Source: Buttiauxella agrestis (GTDB lineage Bacteria > Pseudomonadota > Gammaproteobacteria > Enterobacterales > Enterobacteriaceae). Taken from it: DNA of 64,000 bases. Positions within the stretch are counted from its first letter, which is position 1. Each line of letters starts with the position of its first letter. The translations under genes were made by a program, and so were the position numbers. A model generated the notes under the pieces. It had not been told where the DNA came from, searched no databases, and saw nothing but the letters and a program-made list of their open reading frames with translations. The stretch covers positions 3,870,763 through 3,934,762 of the forward strand of contig NZ_UIGI01000001.1 of assembly GCF_900446255.1 (NCBI RefSeq). Direction: 5' to 3'. Of this stretch, positions 41,729 through 50,841 are shown in pieces.

Positions 41729-42832
41729 TCAACGTTTCATGCAAGCCGCCCGCCGCTCATCGACCCGCTTTGCAAACCATGCTGTCGTCAGATTACGGGT
41801 GATTTTCGGACTTTCCAGCGTAATTCCCGGCAACATTTCTCGCGGCAATTTCTTACCCGATTTCTTCTCTGCTATCGCATAAACCTGCTGATATAAATCC
41901 GTTTTTTCAAAGTCTATGCTGTCGCCTTTTTGCAAAGCCCGGTGAATCTGGCTTTCACTCATATCAAGCTTTCCTGCCAGCTTTCTGACCGCCAGTTCCG
42001 TGCTACCCGCTTTGTCGGTGTTATACAAAATTAAATCGCCATCTAACGCCAGTTTTACACCGGTTGCCTTGCTGACGGCATTCTGGAACGCCGCGTTGCG
42101 ACTGGCGTACCATCCCGCATTGAAATCTGCAAAGCGGTATAGTGGCTGAGTGTAATTCGCCGGGTAGTTCAGGAGATGGTAAGTGCCGAACCACAACCCG
42201 CCGCGACGGGTAAACACTTCCTGCCGCACGGTTCCTTCCATTTTCCACGGGTAGCCGCTGGTGTGTTGTTCTGCAAACGCGATGCTGACTTGCATAGGGC
42301 CACCGGTATGCACCGGATTGAGATTACCAAACAGTTTTTGCCCCATCGGCACCATATCGATGAAATCATCAAAAATCGCGCTCAGTTGCCCCTCGGTTTT
42401 AACGTTATCCAGTCGTTCGCTGTAGCTCTTGCCGTTGGGTGATTTGATGAGTAACGCGGTGTGAACCAGAAACGCTGGGATATGCATTTTTTCAGCACGG
42501 CGGTCAATTTCCTTCCAGGCAATTTTACTCAAGTTGGGGACTGCCGGGTCAGCCACGAGATTAGACTCCTGCTGCGCCACCGCCAGCACAGAGCAGATAT
42601 TCTCTTCGCTTGGGGCGATATCCTGGCTCTTAAACGTGGTTGCTAAATCTTTCGCCCAGCTATTTCTGTCTTTTACGCTGGCAGGGATTTTTTGCTTTAC
42701 CACCGTTTCGACATCAACCGGTTTAGTGGTTTCCGAAACGGAAGGCGCAGTTTTAGTGGTACAACCCGCCAGCACGAAAAGCGCGCCAAGGCTTAAAGCA
42801 AAAAAACCATGTTGCCTGTTTAACATACTCAT
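41729..42832 (-). CDS. yaiW: YaiW, outer-membrane surface lipoprotein
   Basis: 367-residue lipoprotein with lipobox LAGC at about residue 24. The sequence from PASVKDRNSWAKDLATTF to ITRNLTTAWFAKRVDERRAACMK matches E. coli YaiW, which is linked to uptake of proline-rich peptides through SbmA. In E. coli it follows sbmA in one operon; here the two are separated by a divergent efflux operon, so yaiW must have its own promoter. Spacing GGAACA to ATG supports the start at 42832; 42826 is an alternative. Confidence 0.94.
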   Translation of the reverse strand: MSMLNRQHGFFALSLGALFVLAGCTTKTAPSVSETTKPVDVETVVKQKIPASVKDRNSWAKDLATTFKSQDIAPSEENICSVLAVAQQESNLVADPAVPNLSKIAWKEIDRRAEKMHIPAFLVHTALLIKSPNGKSYSERLDNVKTEGQLSAIFDDFIDMVPMGQKLFGNLNPVHTGGPMQVSIAFAEQHTSGYPWKMEGTVRQEVFTRRGGLWFGTYHLLNYPANYTQPLYRFADFNAGWYASRNAAFQNAVSKATGVKLALDGDLILYNTDKAGSTELAVRKLAGKLDMSESQIHRALQKGDSIDFEKTDLYQQVYAIAEKKSGKKLPREMLPGITLESPKITRNLTTAWFAKRVDERRAACMKR

Positions 42833-42967
42833 ATTGTTCCATTTTGATTGTTTTTATCGAGTCAGACGAAACAATAACAGTTATGCGGCCAGGCGTTTAT
42901 CAGAGTTTGGCTTATAGTTAATGAAGCTCCTGGCACTGACAAAATGTGCGCTTTTCTTGACACAAAC

Positions 42968-42996
42968 TTGACAATTAGTTGCCTGGTCAGTAATTT
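42968..42996 (+). promoter_or_regulatory. Promoter of the MarR-EmrAB-like operon
   Basis: TTGACA (42968-42973) and TAATTT (42991-42996) are spaced by 17 bases, and the -10 box ends at the loop of the inverted repeat. Transcription should begin near 43003, leaving a leader of about 25 bases. Confidence 0.65.
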
Positions 42997-43026
42997 CAGA
43001 TGTAATTACTGACCAGGCAACTAATT
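42973..43026. promoter_or_regulatory. Perfect 23-bp inverted repeat, likely MarR-type operator
   Basis: The arms 42973-42995 and 43004-43026 are perfect reverse complements of 23 bases each (core GTTGCCTGGTCAG / CTGACCAGGCAAC) around an 8-base loop (TCAGATGT). The repeat covers the -10 box, start region and SD, ending one base before the ATG of the MarR gene. Repression by binding here is a direct inference. Confidence 0.75.
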
Positions 43027-43027
43027 C

Positions 43028-43495
43028 ATGAGCAACAATCTGAATTTAAGCGACGATAAAATCGACAACAAATTCCACCTCGGTTTACTCATTCATCTCG
43101 TAAATCAATTTAAAGATCAGCTTATCAGCCAGTATTTCTCCGGCATGGATATTACTGCGGCGCAATTTAAGGTGCTGATTAGTATCTATAAAGGCGTAAC
43201 CAGCCCCGTTATTATCAGCAAAAACCTGGTGATGGACGCTGGCGCAATGAGCCGCATGATTGAGCGTATGGTCAAGCGTGAACTGATTGTTCGTCACCCA
43301 AATCCGCAGGATAAGCGCCAGGTGATTCTGGCTCTAACCGATAAAGGCCAGCTGATCTGTGATCGTTTTCAAAATGAAGCGCTTGCCTCAATCATCAGTG
43401 ACCTCACCGCACGCCTGACGCAGGATGAATCCCAGCAACTGGTCGCATTGATTACAAAAATGCTGCCGGATGACATTACTGCGCCACATCGATAA
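43028..43495 (+). CDS. MarR-family transcriptional regulator
   Basis: 155-residue winged-helix regulator. The core MDITAAQFKVLISIYKGV..PVIISKNLVMDAGAMSRMIERMVKRELIVRHPNPQDKRQVILALTDKG is typical of MarR proteins, with the DNA-binding helix around AGAMSRMIERM and the wing DKRQVILALT. It heads the operon with EmrA- and EmrB-like genes and probably represses it through the adjoining palindrome, being released by a ligand that the pump exports. Confidence 0.9.
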   Translation: MSNNLNLSDDKIDNKFHLGLLIHLVNQFKDQLISQYFSGMDITAAQFKVLISIYKGVTSPVIISKNLVMDAGAMSRMIERMVKRELIVRHPNPQDKRQVILALTDKGQLICDRFQNEALASIISDLTARLTQDESQQLVALITKMLPDDITAPHR

Positions 43496-43515
43496 CACCG
43501 TATAAAGGCCAAAAG

Positions 43516-44697
43516 ATGGAAACCAATCCAGAAGTGCACGTTGAGCGTTCCAGTAAGCGCAAACGTAATTTTATTATTTTTATCCTGATTCTAGTGCTGG
43601 CAGCCGCGGGTTGTCTGGCCTGGTATCTGTTATATGCGCGTTACTACGAGTCGACAGACGATGCCTATGTCAACGGCAATCAGGTCATGCTCACCCCGCA
43701 AATTAACGGCACAGTTACGCAAGTGACGGCTGACGAAGGGGATTACGTTGAGAAAGGCCAACCGCTCGTATTGCTTGATCCCAGCGATACCAAAATAGCG
43801 CTGCAACAAGCGGAAGCCAGTCTGGCAAATACCGTGCGGCAGGTTCGCGGTTTATACAGCACCGCGGATAATTACCGGGCGCAAGTTGCCGCGAAACAGG
43901 TGGCCCTGCAAACCGCTCAAAATGACTATGCGCGTCGTCAGAAAATTTTCTCAACGGGCGCTATTGCTGCAGAAGATCTTTCACATTACCGCGATGCAGT
44001 TACCAGTGCACAAAGTGATTTAGCTGCCGCGCAACAGGCATTGCGCACCAACCTTGCGATGGTCGACGATACCGTGATTGATACCCACCCAGAAATCAAA
44101 ACCGCCGTTGCAACGCTTCGCCAGCGTTACCTTGATAATGCACGTACCACGATTGTGGCCCCCGTTAGCGGTTACGTCGCTAAACGCGCGGTGCAACTGG
44201 GTATGCGCGTCACTTCGGGAACCACACTTTTGGCCATCGTGCCGCTTAATGAAGTCTGGGTAGACGCCAACTTCAAAGAAAGTCAGATGAACACGATGCG
44301 TCTGGGGCAAAAAGTCACGATCAATGCCGATTTGTACGGTGATGACGTGGAATATCACGGCACCATTGAGAGCCTGGGCATTGGTACCGGCAGCGCGTTT
44401 TCCCTGCTGCCAGCTCAGAACGCCAGCGGCAACTGGATCAAGATTGTTCAGCGTTTACCGGTGCGTATCACGCTAGATCCGCATGATATGCAGAAGCATC
44501 CACTGCGTGTGGGTTTGTCGATGAATGTCCGCGTAGATATTCGCAATAATGAAGAGGGTCATTTGCTGCCACAGCAAACGGTTAGCACGCCTCGTTTCAC
44601 CACTGATGTCTATCAAAATTCGCTGGAAGCGGCTGACAAACTGGTGACGAAAATCCTTCATGACAACAGTAATGCGGTAGCGTCAAGCGCCCATTAA
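43516..44697 (+). CDS. EmrA-like membrane fusion protein (HlyD family)
   Basis: 393-residue periplasmic adaptor. A basic N-terminus and one membrane span (about residues 18-40) precede YYESTDDAYVNGNQVMLTPQINGTVTQV, the lipoyl half-motif, a coiled-coil hairpin (about 100-205), the second lipoyl half (TIVAPVSGYVAKRAVQLG) and a beta-barrel domain. It links the inner-membrane pump to an outer-membrane channel such as TolC. It is 20 bases after the MarR gene. The canonical emrA is elsewhere in E. coli, so this is a paralogue. Confidence 0.9.
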   Translation: METNPEVHVERSSKRKRNFIIFILILVLAAAGCLAWYLLYARYYESTDDAYVNGNQVMLTPQINGTVTQVTADEGDYVEKGQPLVLLDPSDTKIALQQAEASLANTVRQVRGLYSTADNYRAQVAAKQVALQTAQNDYARRQKIFSTGAIAAEDLSHYRDAVTSAQSDLAAAQQALRTNLAMVDDTVIDTHPEIKTAVATLRQRYLDNARTTIVAPVSGYVAKRAVQLGMRVTSGTTLLAIVPLNEVWVDANFKESQMNTMRLGQKVTINADLYGDDVEYHGTIESLGIGTGSAFSLLPAQNASGNWIKIVQRLPVRITLDPHDMQKHPLRVGLSMNVRVDIRNNEEGHLLPQQTVSTPRFTTDVYQNSLEAADKLVTKILHDNSNAVASSAH

Positions 44698-44707
44698 GAG
44701 AGACGTT

Positions 44708-46243
44708 ATGCAAGATAAGGCTGCATTTACGCCTCCCAATATGTGGCTGGCGGTGCTCGCGCTATCGCTGGCAACATTTATGCAGGTGCTGGACTCCACC
44801 ATCGCAAACGTGGCGCTGCCCACTATCGCCGGTAATCTCGGCGTGAGTGCAGATCAAGGCACATGGGTCATTACCTCGTTTGCGGTATGTAACGCCATCG
44901 CTCTACCGCTCACCGGCTGGTTTACCCGTCGCTTCGGGCAACTGAAGCTGTTTATCGGCTCGGTGGTGATGTTCACCCTCACCTCGTTCCTGTGTGGCTT
45001 TGCCCACAGTATGACCGAGCTGATTTTCTTTCGCGCCCTGCAAGGTTTCTTCGCCGGGCCGATGTTCCCAATGTGCCAGACGTTATTGCTGGTGATCTTC
45101 CCTTCCAGCAAACGCAGTATGGCACTGGCGCTGCTGTCGATGGTGACGGTCGTTGCGCCTATTGTCGGCCCGATTACCGGTGGCTGGATTACCGATAACT
45201 ACTCGTGGCCATGGATTTTCTATATCAACGTACCGATTGGGATATTTGCTTCGATTGTGGTCTGGACGCAGATGCGTGCTCGCGAAGAAACCACGACTCA
45301 CGCGCCCATCGACTATATCGGTATCGCGCTGCTGGTTCTTGGCGTAGGGCTGTTGCAGGTGGTGCTGGATAAAGGCAACGATCTGGACTGGTTCGCCTCG
45401 ACGCACATCATTATTATGTCGGTGATTTCGGCGATTTCGCTGGTTTCATTTGTTATGTGGGAGTTGGGCGAGCGCCACCCAATTGTGAATTTGCGCCTGT
45501 TCAAAGACCGAAACTTTGCTATCGGTACGCTTTCACTGACGTTGGGCTATGCGGCGTTCTTCGCCATCAACATTATTCTGCCGCAGTGGTTACAAACGCA
45601 GATGGGTTACACAGCGATTTGGGCTGGTCTAGCCGCAGCACCAATGGGCGTACTACCGCTTATCATGACGCCGATCATCGGACGTTACGCAACCAAGTTC
45701 GACCTGCGTATTCTGGCCTCGCTGTCATTCCTGACCATGGGGGCTTCGTGCCTGATTCGTGCGCAGTTTAATACCGACGTGGATTTTCGCACCATCGCTG
45801 AAGTGCAGCTGTTTATGGGGATTGGCGTAGCGTTCTTCTTTATGCCGATTACCACCATTGTGCTGTCGAATCTGAACGGTGCAGAAGTCGCGGAAGGTTC
45901 AGGTCTTGCAACGTTCTTCCGCGTGCTGGGCGGTTCTTTCGCTTCGTCATTGACCACCTGGATTTGGTCGCGCCGTGAAGTCTTCCACCATGCGAACCTT
46001 ACTGAGAGCGTGTCCAACTACAACCCGGCAGCCGTGGATTATCTGGATAAAATGGGTGGTGCAACGCAGCAACACATGGCGTTTATCGATAAAACCATTG
46101 AGCAGCAGGCCTACATGATGTCGACCATCGACTACTTCTGGATTTTAGGTTGGGGGTTTATGGCGCTGATTATCGTGATTTGGTTTGCCCGGCCGCCGTT
46201 TGTTCGTTCGGGCGCACCAAGCGCACCATCTGCGGGGCATTAA
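44708..46243 (+). CDS. EmrB-like drug exporter (DHA2 family, 14 spans)
   Basis: 511-residue MFS transporter of the DHA2 group. Motifs visible are LDSTIANVALPTIAGNLG in the first span, TGWFTRRFGQLKLF, and LLSMVTVVAPIVGPITGGWITDNYSWPWIFYINVPIG, the antiporter motif C region. Length is close to E. coli EmrB (512). It follows the EmrA-like gene by 10 bases and should form a tripartite efflux system with it. Substrates are not known. Confidence 0.92.
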   Translation: MQDKAAFTPPNMWLAVLALSLATFMQVLDSTIANVALPTIAGNLGVSADQGTWVITSFAVCNAIALPLTGWFTRRFGQLKLFIGSVVMFTLTSFLCGFAHSMTELIFFRALQGFFAGPMFPMCQTLLLVIFPSSKRSMALALLSMVTVVAPIVGPITGGWITDNYSWPWIFYINVPIGIFASIVVWTQMRAREETTTHAPIDYIGIALLVLGVGLLQVVLDKGNDLDWFASTHIIIMSVISAISLVSFVMWELGERHPIVNLRLFKDRNFAIGTLSLTLGYAAFFAINIILPQWLQTQMGYTAIWAGLAAAPMGVLPLIMTPIIGRYATKFDLRILASLSFLTMGASCLIRAQFNTDVDFRTIAEVQLFMGIGVAFFFMPITTIVLSNLNGAEVAEGSGLATFFRVLGGSFASSLTTWIWSRREVFHHANLTESVSNYNPAAVDYLDKMGGATQQHMAFIDKTIEQQAYMMSTIDYFWILGWGFMALIIVIWFARPPFVRSGAPSAPSAGH

Positions 46244-46246
46244 ATC

Positions 46247-46274
46247 AAACGGGCGGAATTTTTCCGCCCGTTTT
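46247..46274. terminator. Bidirectional terminator between the efflux operon and sbmA
   Basis: ACGGGCGGA pairs with TCCGCCCGT, with A-rich and T-rich flanks on either side (AAA before, TTTT after). It serves the convergent EmrB-like and sbmA transcripts. Confidence 0.8.
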
Positions 46275-46277
46275 CGT

Positions 46278-47495
46278 TTAGACTATCTCACCCGCTTCTT
46301 CGACAGGTATATCCTGCAAAGTGCGCTCGAAACTGCGCAGACGCTTGTAGATGGACATCAATTCCACCAGCGTAGTCCACGAGTTGATTAGATACTGGAA
46401 TGCACTGCGCACGCGGTCGAACACATTGGTTATCTGCGTCATTAGACCCAGGGTAATCGTTCCGGCCACAATAGACGGGAACAGCAAAATGAGTCCGAAA
46501 ATGTTATCGACTTGCAGATAGAGAATACGGGCAATATTAAAGTAGGTGTAATGGAAATAAAGACGGAAATAATTCTGTCTCACCGCATTAAAGAGAGCTT
46601 TAATTGTCGGAGGCGCTGCGCGTGATGGATCGTCTTCGCCATAAACCAGCTCTTTACGATAAGCAGCCTCAACACGCTGATTATTAAACTGCAATCCAGG
46701 TAATTTAATCCCCACGACCGCCAATAAGCCGGTTCCCATCACAGACCAGACAATCGCCGCAATCACCAGCCCATACGGTAAATGCCCTACAAGCGGCAGT
46801 TCTGGCACGTGCGGAGAAAGCGCGACAAGCACAGGAAGAAAGGCTATCAGGGTCATGATCGACTGCAATAGGCTGACACCCATATCTTCGAGCGTAGAAG
46901 CAAAGCGCATGGTGTCTTCCTGCACACGCTGCGCAGCACCTTCTATATGTCGAAGGCGTTGCCAATGCTCCATATAATATTCGTTCATTGCCGTACGCCA
47001 GCGGAAAATATAGTGGCTAATAAAGAAGTTATTTAACACGGCAACGGTCACTGAAATTAACGCAATGCCGAGAAAAATACCTAGCTCACTGTAAAACTGG
47101 CCGATGGTGACTTTATGAGGAGCACTGAGCGCCTGCTGAATCAGATCGTAAAATGGCGCATACCAGGCGTTAATGGCAACGCTCACTTCAACTAAAAACC
47201 AGGTGACGAACACAATGAGTGCTGAACCAAGTATCGACCAGCTCTGCCAACGGTGCGGGGAATAAACAGACCAAAATAGATAAAACAAGCCCACGCTAAC
47301 AGCATAGAAACCGTAGAAAACCAGCGATTTTAATGACCAAAAACGCGCAGCACTAATAGGATCCTCATTTGAGGCTCCAGCCAAACGTTGAAGCCAATTG
47401 CCTCCGCCAACTTGCCAGAAAACAACGGCGATCATCGCCCAAATAAAAGCCGACAGAAAAAAGGCTGTCGGACGAGGGAAAAACGATTTAAACAT
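46278..47495 (-). CDS. sbmA: SbmA, peptide antibiotic transporter
   Basis: 405-residue inner-membrane dimeric transporter (SbmA/BacA family) importing microcins B17 and J25, bleomycin and proline-rich peptides using the proton gradient. The N-terminus [28 protein letters not shown] and [27 protein letters not shown] are diagnostic. Length is one residue less than E. coli SbmA. It no longer adjoins yaiW or ampH directly. Confidence 0.96.
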   Translation of the reverse strand: MFKSFFPRPTAFFLSAFIWAMIAVVFWQVGGGNWLQRLAGASNEDPISAARFWSLKSLVFYGFYAVSVGLFYLFWSVYSPHRWQSWSILGSALIVFVTWFLVEVSVAINAWYAPFYDLIQQALSAPHKVTIGQFYSELGIFLGIALISVTVAVLNNFFISHYIFRWRTAMNEYYMEHWQRLRHIEGAAQRVQEDTMRFASTLEDMGVSLLQSIMTLIAFLPVLVALSPHVPELPLVGHLPYGLVIAAIVWSVMGTGLLAVVGIKLPGLQFNNQRVEAAYRKELVYGEDDPSRAAPPTIKALFNAVRQNYFRLYFHYTYFNIARILYLQVDNIFGLILLFPSIVAGTITLGLMTQITNVFDRVRSAFQYLINSWTTLVELMSIYKRLRSFERTLQDIPVEEAGEIV

Positions 47496-47593
47496 CTACA
47501 ACACTCCTGAAAACAAACTCTTATTGTTATGACCACCCGGGGGCGATAAGGCTCGCTCAATGTTGTATCAAGAGATGTCAGGCTAAGGGTGCT

Positions 47594-48115
47594 TTACCAG
47601 TCGGTGAGGATATCTGCGGTCGTTTTTACTCGCAGAGTGTTTCCCGGAATCGTAAAGTTGCGCCAGACATCGTTGTAATGCTCGATCAACACTTCGGCAA
47701 GAGCCGCCGGACGATTTGCTGTGGTATGGGCATCAAGGGCGACAGTCATAGCATAACCACGACTAGCTCCGTTTTTAATAGTAGCGTCAACGCAATAATC
47801 CGTTGCACAACCACACACCACAAATTCGTTTATTTGATGACGGGTGAGAACATCTTCAAGGTCTGTGCGATAAAACGCATCGCATGCAGTTTTGGTGACA
47901 TAAAGCGCATCAACAGGTTGATGAAGTTCGGGCAACAAAGCAAATGCCGCAGTCTCTTGCTCCAGCCCTTGTTCAGTATGCTGGATAAAAATGACTTTAT
48001 CGGCGGCGTTGATCAGCTGGTTAATACGTTTCGTACAAATTTCCCGATTAAAACGGGGGGCATCAAACACCCCATTTTGCATATCAATAACCATTAGTAC
48101 ACGTTGGGCTGCCAT
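47594..48115 (-). CDS. Isochorismatase-family cysteine hydrolase
   Basis: 173-residue cysteine hydrolase. The catalytic triad is visible as Asp11 (VIDMQNGVFD), Lys75 (VTKTACDAF) and Cys108 (GCATDYCVDAT). Relatives include nicotinamidases and carbamoyl hydrolases; the substrate is unknown. It is a different branch from the YcaC-like protein at 12.1-12.7 kb. It lies between sbmA and lpxP, in the same orientation, and is not part of the E. coli layout here. Confidence 0.85.
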   Translation of the reverse strand: MAAQRVLMVIDMQNGVFDAPRFNREICTKRINQLINAADKVIFIQHTEQGLEQETAAFALLPELHQPVDALYVTKTACDAFYRTDLEDVLTRHQINEFVVCGCATDYCVDATIKNGASRGYAMTVALDAHTTANRPAALAEVLIEHYNDVWRNFTIPGNTLRVKTTADILTDW

Positions 48116-48170
48116 GATTTCGCTCTCTTCATCTCAGAAGGAAAGAGCGTAGCACAACCCGGTTTGAGCA

Positions 48171-49097
48171 TTAAACGGTATAAAGTTTAGGTGCACCAGG
48201 TGGCCGGGTTTTGAAACGACGATGCAGCCACAGGTACTGTTCAGGTGCACGCATAATTTCGTGTTCAATTTTGCGGTTCATGTACTCAGCGGCAGCTTGT
48301 TCATCATCAAGCGGGTAATCACTAAATTCAGGCCCGATAACCAGTTGATACCCCGTGCCATCCTGCTTGCGGATGAGCACGATAGTCAGAATCGCAGGTT
48401 TGGCCAGACGGGCAATGGTGTAAGTTCCGTTGGTTGTTGCAGCCTGTGGCACAGCAAAGAATGAAGCAAAAGAACTGCCTTTTGGACCGTAATCCTGATC
48501 GGGCGCGAACCAGACAGCTTCGCCAGCTTTAAGCGCCTTCACCATACCTTTCAAATTACGCCGATCCAGCATGGCTTTATTGGAACGCGAACGCCCCCGA
48601 GTTTGAACAAATTCCATCGCTTTGTTGTTGTGCGGGCGGTACATCGCCATCATCGGACGGCAAAGCCCCATCACGCGGCCCCCTAGTTCCAGCGACATAA
48701 AATGCACGCCGATAGCCATCACGCCCTGCCCTTTCTCACACGCATTTGTAATATGTTCAAGCCCGCTGACTTCGAACCACTTACGCACTCGCGCATCCGA
48801 CCAGAACCAGGCCATCCCGGTTTCAATTAAGCCCATCCCAAGCGACGAGAAATTTTGCACCACGATGGCGTCAATCTGCGCATCAGTGTAATGCGGGAAA
48901 CACAGTTTAAGGTTCTGGCGGGCAATGGAAACGCGGCGTTTGAGAAAACGCATCGATGCGCGACCAATGAAGCCGCCCATTTTCAGTAGCACTGGGTAAG
49001 GCAATTGCACCCACAGCCACAAAATTGCCAGACCAAACCAGGTCAGCCAATAGCGAGGGTGAAGGAGTTCTTTACGAAACAACGGTTTACTAGACAT
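48171..49097 (-). CDS. lpxP: LpxP, palmitoleoyl (late) acyltransferase of lipid A
   Basis: 308-residue inner-membrane acyltransferase with one N-terminal span. The HX4E motif is in GVHFMSLELGGRVMGLCRPMMAMYRPHNN, which is closer to E. coli LpxP than to LpxL at this stretch (LpxL has GIHFLTLELGARQFG). LpxP adds palmitoleate to Kdo2-lipid IVA, mainly in the cold. E. coli lpxP lies far from ampH-sbmA, so the location is unusual. The start at 49097 (MSSKP) is preferred to a TTG two codons upstream. Confidence 0.88.
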   Translation of the reverse strand: MSSKPLFRKELLHPRYWLTWFGLAILWLWVQLPYPVLLKMGGFIGRASMRFLKRRVSIARQNLKLCFPHYTDAQIDAIVVQNFSSLGMGLIETGMAWFWSDARVRKWFEVSGLEHITNACEKGQGVMAIGVHFMSLELGGRVMGLCRPMMAMYRPHNNKAMEFVQTRGRSRSNKAMLDRRNLKGMVKALKAGEAVWFAPDQDYGPKGSSFASFFAVPQAATTNGTYTIARLAKPAILTIVLIRKQDGTGYQLVIGPEFSDYPLDDEQAAAEYMNRKIEHEIMRAPEQYLWLHRRFKTRPPGAPKLYTV

Positions 49098-49142
49098 TAT
49101 CAACTTCTGTATGCGTGATTAGTGCGTATCGCATAAGGAACT

Positions 49143-49267
49143 ATACCCAAAATAATTCGAGTTGCAGGTAGGCGGCCAGAGAGCAAATCCCCAGGAGCTT
49201 ACTTGAGTAAGTGACTGGGTTTGTGAGTGCAGCCAACACCCCTGCAACTTGAAGTATGACGGGTATA
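49143..49267. repeat. ERIC element
   Basis: This 125-base imperfect palindrome (TATACCC...GGGTATA) has the core AATCCCCAGGAGCTTAC and AAGTGACTGGG found in enterobacterial repetitive intergenic consensus elements. It lies between lpxP and ampH. A second copy is at 57284-57409. Confidence 0.92.
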
Positions 49268-49650
49268 AATCTTTAGCGATACAGTGATTGCAATGACTAA
49301 GACGCCACCCGGCAGTAATAGTTGCAGCACGGTCATTATAGTGGCTCTGATGATACGCATTTTCTAATCAAGCCATGTATAGATGTTGTCAGTTTTTTTG
49401 CGTATTTCTTCCCATTACGTCAGGAATAGGAGTTATACGCACTTTGCTGCTCATAAAAAAACCTAAAAAGCTGATTTTGTCTTTTACTTTGTTGGGAGCG
49501 CAGGCGAATTAACGCACAAAAAACTCGCTGAAATGCCGCGTTACGTTTTTTCTCATCACATTCCTCATTTTCCACGTTTGCGCAGCGCTGTAGAGTAGTA
49601 TAAATACGATCAATCAATATCGCTCCACTTCGTCTAATGGGTTACCTGCG
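49268..49650. other. lpxP-ampH intergenic region
   Basis: This 383-base stretch after the ERIC element holds the ampH promoter region. A 24-codon frame (49293-49367, MTKTPPGSN... with a hydrophobic middle) and a 65-codon minus frame (49420-49617) are present, but neither has a clear SD or known relative. No gene is called. Confidence 0.5.
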
Positions 49651-50808
49651 TTGAAAATTCGTCTCCCGCGCCTAGCTGCGCTCGTTATTGCTGCGCTGCC
49701 AATTTTGAGCTTTGCGCAAACTTCACCCGATCCTGTTTTTGCTTCAGATATTACAGACCGTTATGCCAATCATATTTATTACGGCACCGGTGCGACTGGC
49801 ATGGCAATGGTGGTGATTGATGGTAATCAGCGCGTTTTCAGAAGCTTTGGTGAAACCAGGCCTGGTAATAACGTTCGCCCGCAACTGGACTCGGTAATCC
49901 GCATTGCTTCCCTGAGCAAGCTAATGACCAGCGAAATGTTGGTCAAGATGTTAGATCAGGGCAAAGTTCAGCTGAATGATCCTTTGAGCAAATACGCTCC
50001 CGCAGGCGCCAGAGTGCCCACATACAACGGAAAACCTATCACTCTGGTGAATCTGGCAACACATACCAGTGCTTTACCTCGCGAACAGCCCGGTGGTGCC
50101 GCTCATCGTACTGTGTTTACCTGGCCCACGCGTGACCAACGTTGGAATTGGCTTGCCACTGCGAGTTTAAAAAGTGCTCCGGGGACTATCGCCTCTTATT
50201 CAAATTTAGCTTTTGATTTGCTTGCGGATGCGTTGGCACGTGCAGCTGGAAAGCCTTATCCCGCTTTATTCGAAGAGCAAATCACCCGTCCCCTCGGCAT
50301 GAAGGACACGACATTCACGCCTTCGCCCGATCAGTGCAAACGCTTGATGGTGGCGGAAAAAGGAGCCAGCCCTTGTGATAACACACTCGCAGCCATTGGT
50401 AGCGGCGGGGTTTATTCCACGCCAGACGATATGATGCGTTGGATGCAACAATTCCTGACTTCTGACTTCCACCGTCGCAATACACAAGCCGACAGAATGC
50501 AGACACTTATTTATCAACGTACGCAACTGACTAAAGTTATTGGAATGGATGTACCTGGAAAAGCAGATGCTTTAGGTCTGGGATGGGTATATATGGCCCC
50601 TAAAAAGGGTCGGCCGGGTATTGTGCAAAAAACTGGCGGCGGTGGCGGTTTCATTACCTATATGGCAATGGTTCCGGAAAGTAATGTAGGTGTTTTTGTC
50701 GTTGTAACTCGCTCACCATTAACTCGTTTTGTGAATATGAGTGACGGTGTGAATGATTTAGTTTCAGAATTAAGCGGTTTCACACCACCAGCGATCCCAG
50801 CATCTTAA
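49651..50808 (+). CDS. ampH: AmpH, penicillin-binding DD-carboxypeptidase/endopeptidase
   Basis: 385-residue class C-like penicillin-binding protein acting on peptidoglycan. A signal peptide (KIRLPRLAALVIAALPILSFA) precedes the serine hydrolase motifs SLSK (in RIASLSKLMTSEML), YSN (in IASYSNLAFDLLAD) and KTG (in VQKTGGGGGF). The start codon is TTG; the ATG at 49637 is out of frame. Length equals E. coli AmpH (385). Confidence 0.95.
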   Translation: MKIRLPRLAALVIAALPILSFAQTSPDPVFASDITDRYANHIYYGTGATGMAMVVIDGNQRVFRSFGETRPGNNVRPQLDSVIRIASLSKLMTSEMLVKMLDQGKVQLNDPLSKYAPAGARVPTYNGKPITLVNLATHTSALPREQPGGAAHRTVFTWPTRDQRWNWLATASLKSAPGTIASYSNLAFDLLADALARAAGKPYPALFEEQITRPLGMKDTTFTPSPDQCKRLMVAEKGASPCDNTLAAIGSGGVYSTPDDMMRWMQQFLTSDFHRRNTQADRMQTLIYQRTQLTKVIGMDVPGKADALGLGWVYMAPKKGRPGIVQKTGGGGGFITYMAMVPESNVGVFVVVTRSPLTRFVNMSDGVNDLVSELSGFTPPAIPAS

Positions 50809-50841
50809 TAACAGAGCAGGTCGATAAGTCGACCTGCATTT

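Noticed and set aside
43836-44100. Antisense frames within the EmrA-like gene
   Set aside because: Frames on the minus strand lack start signals and lie inside a well-supported coding gene.
49420-49617. 65-codon minus-strand frame between lpxP and ampH
   Set aside because: Low-complexity basic translation, no SD, no known relative; it overlaps the likely ampH promoter.
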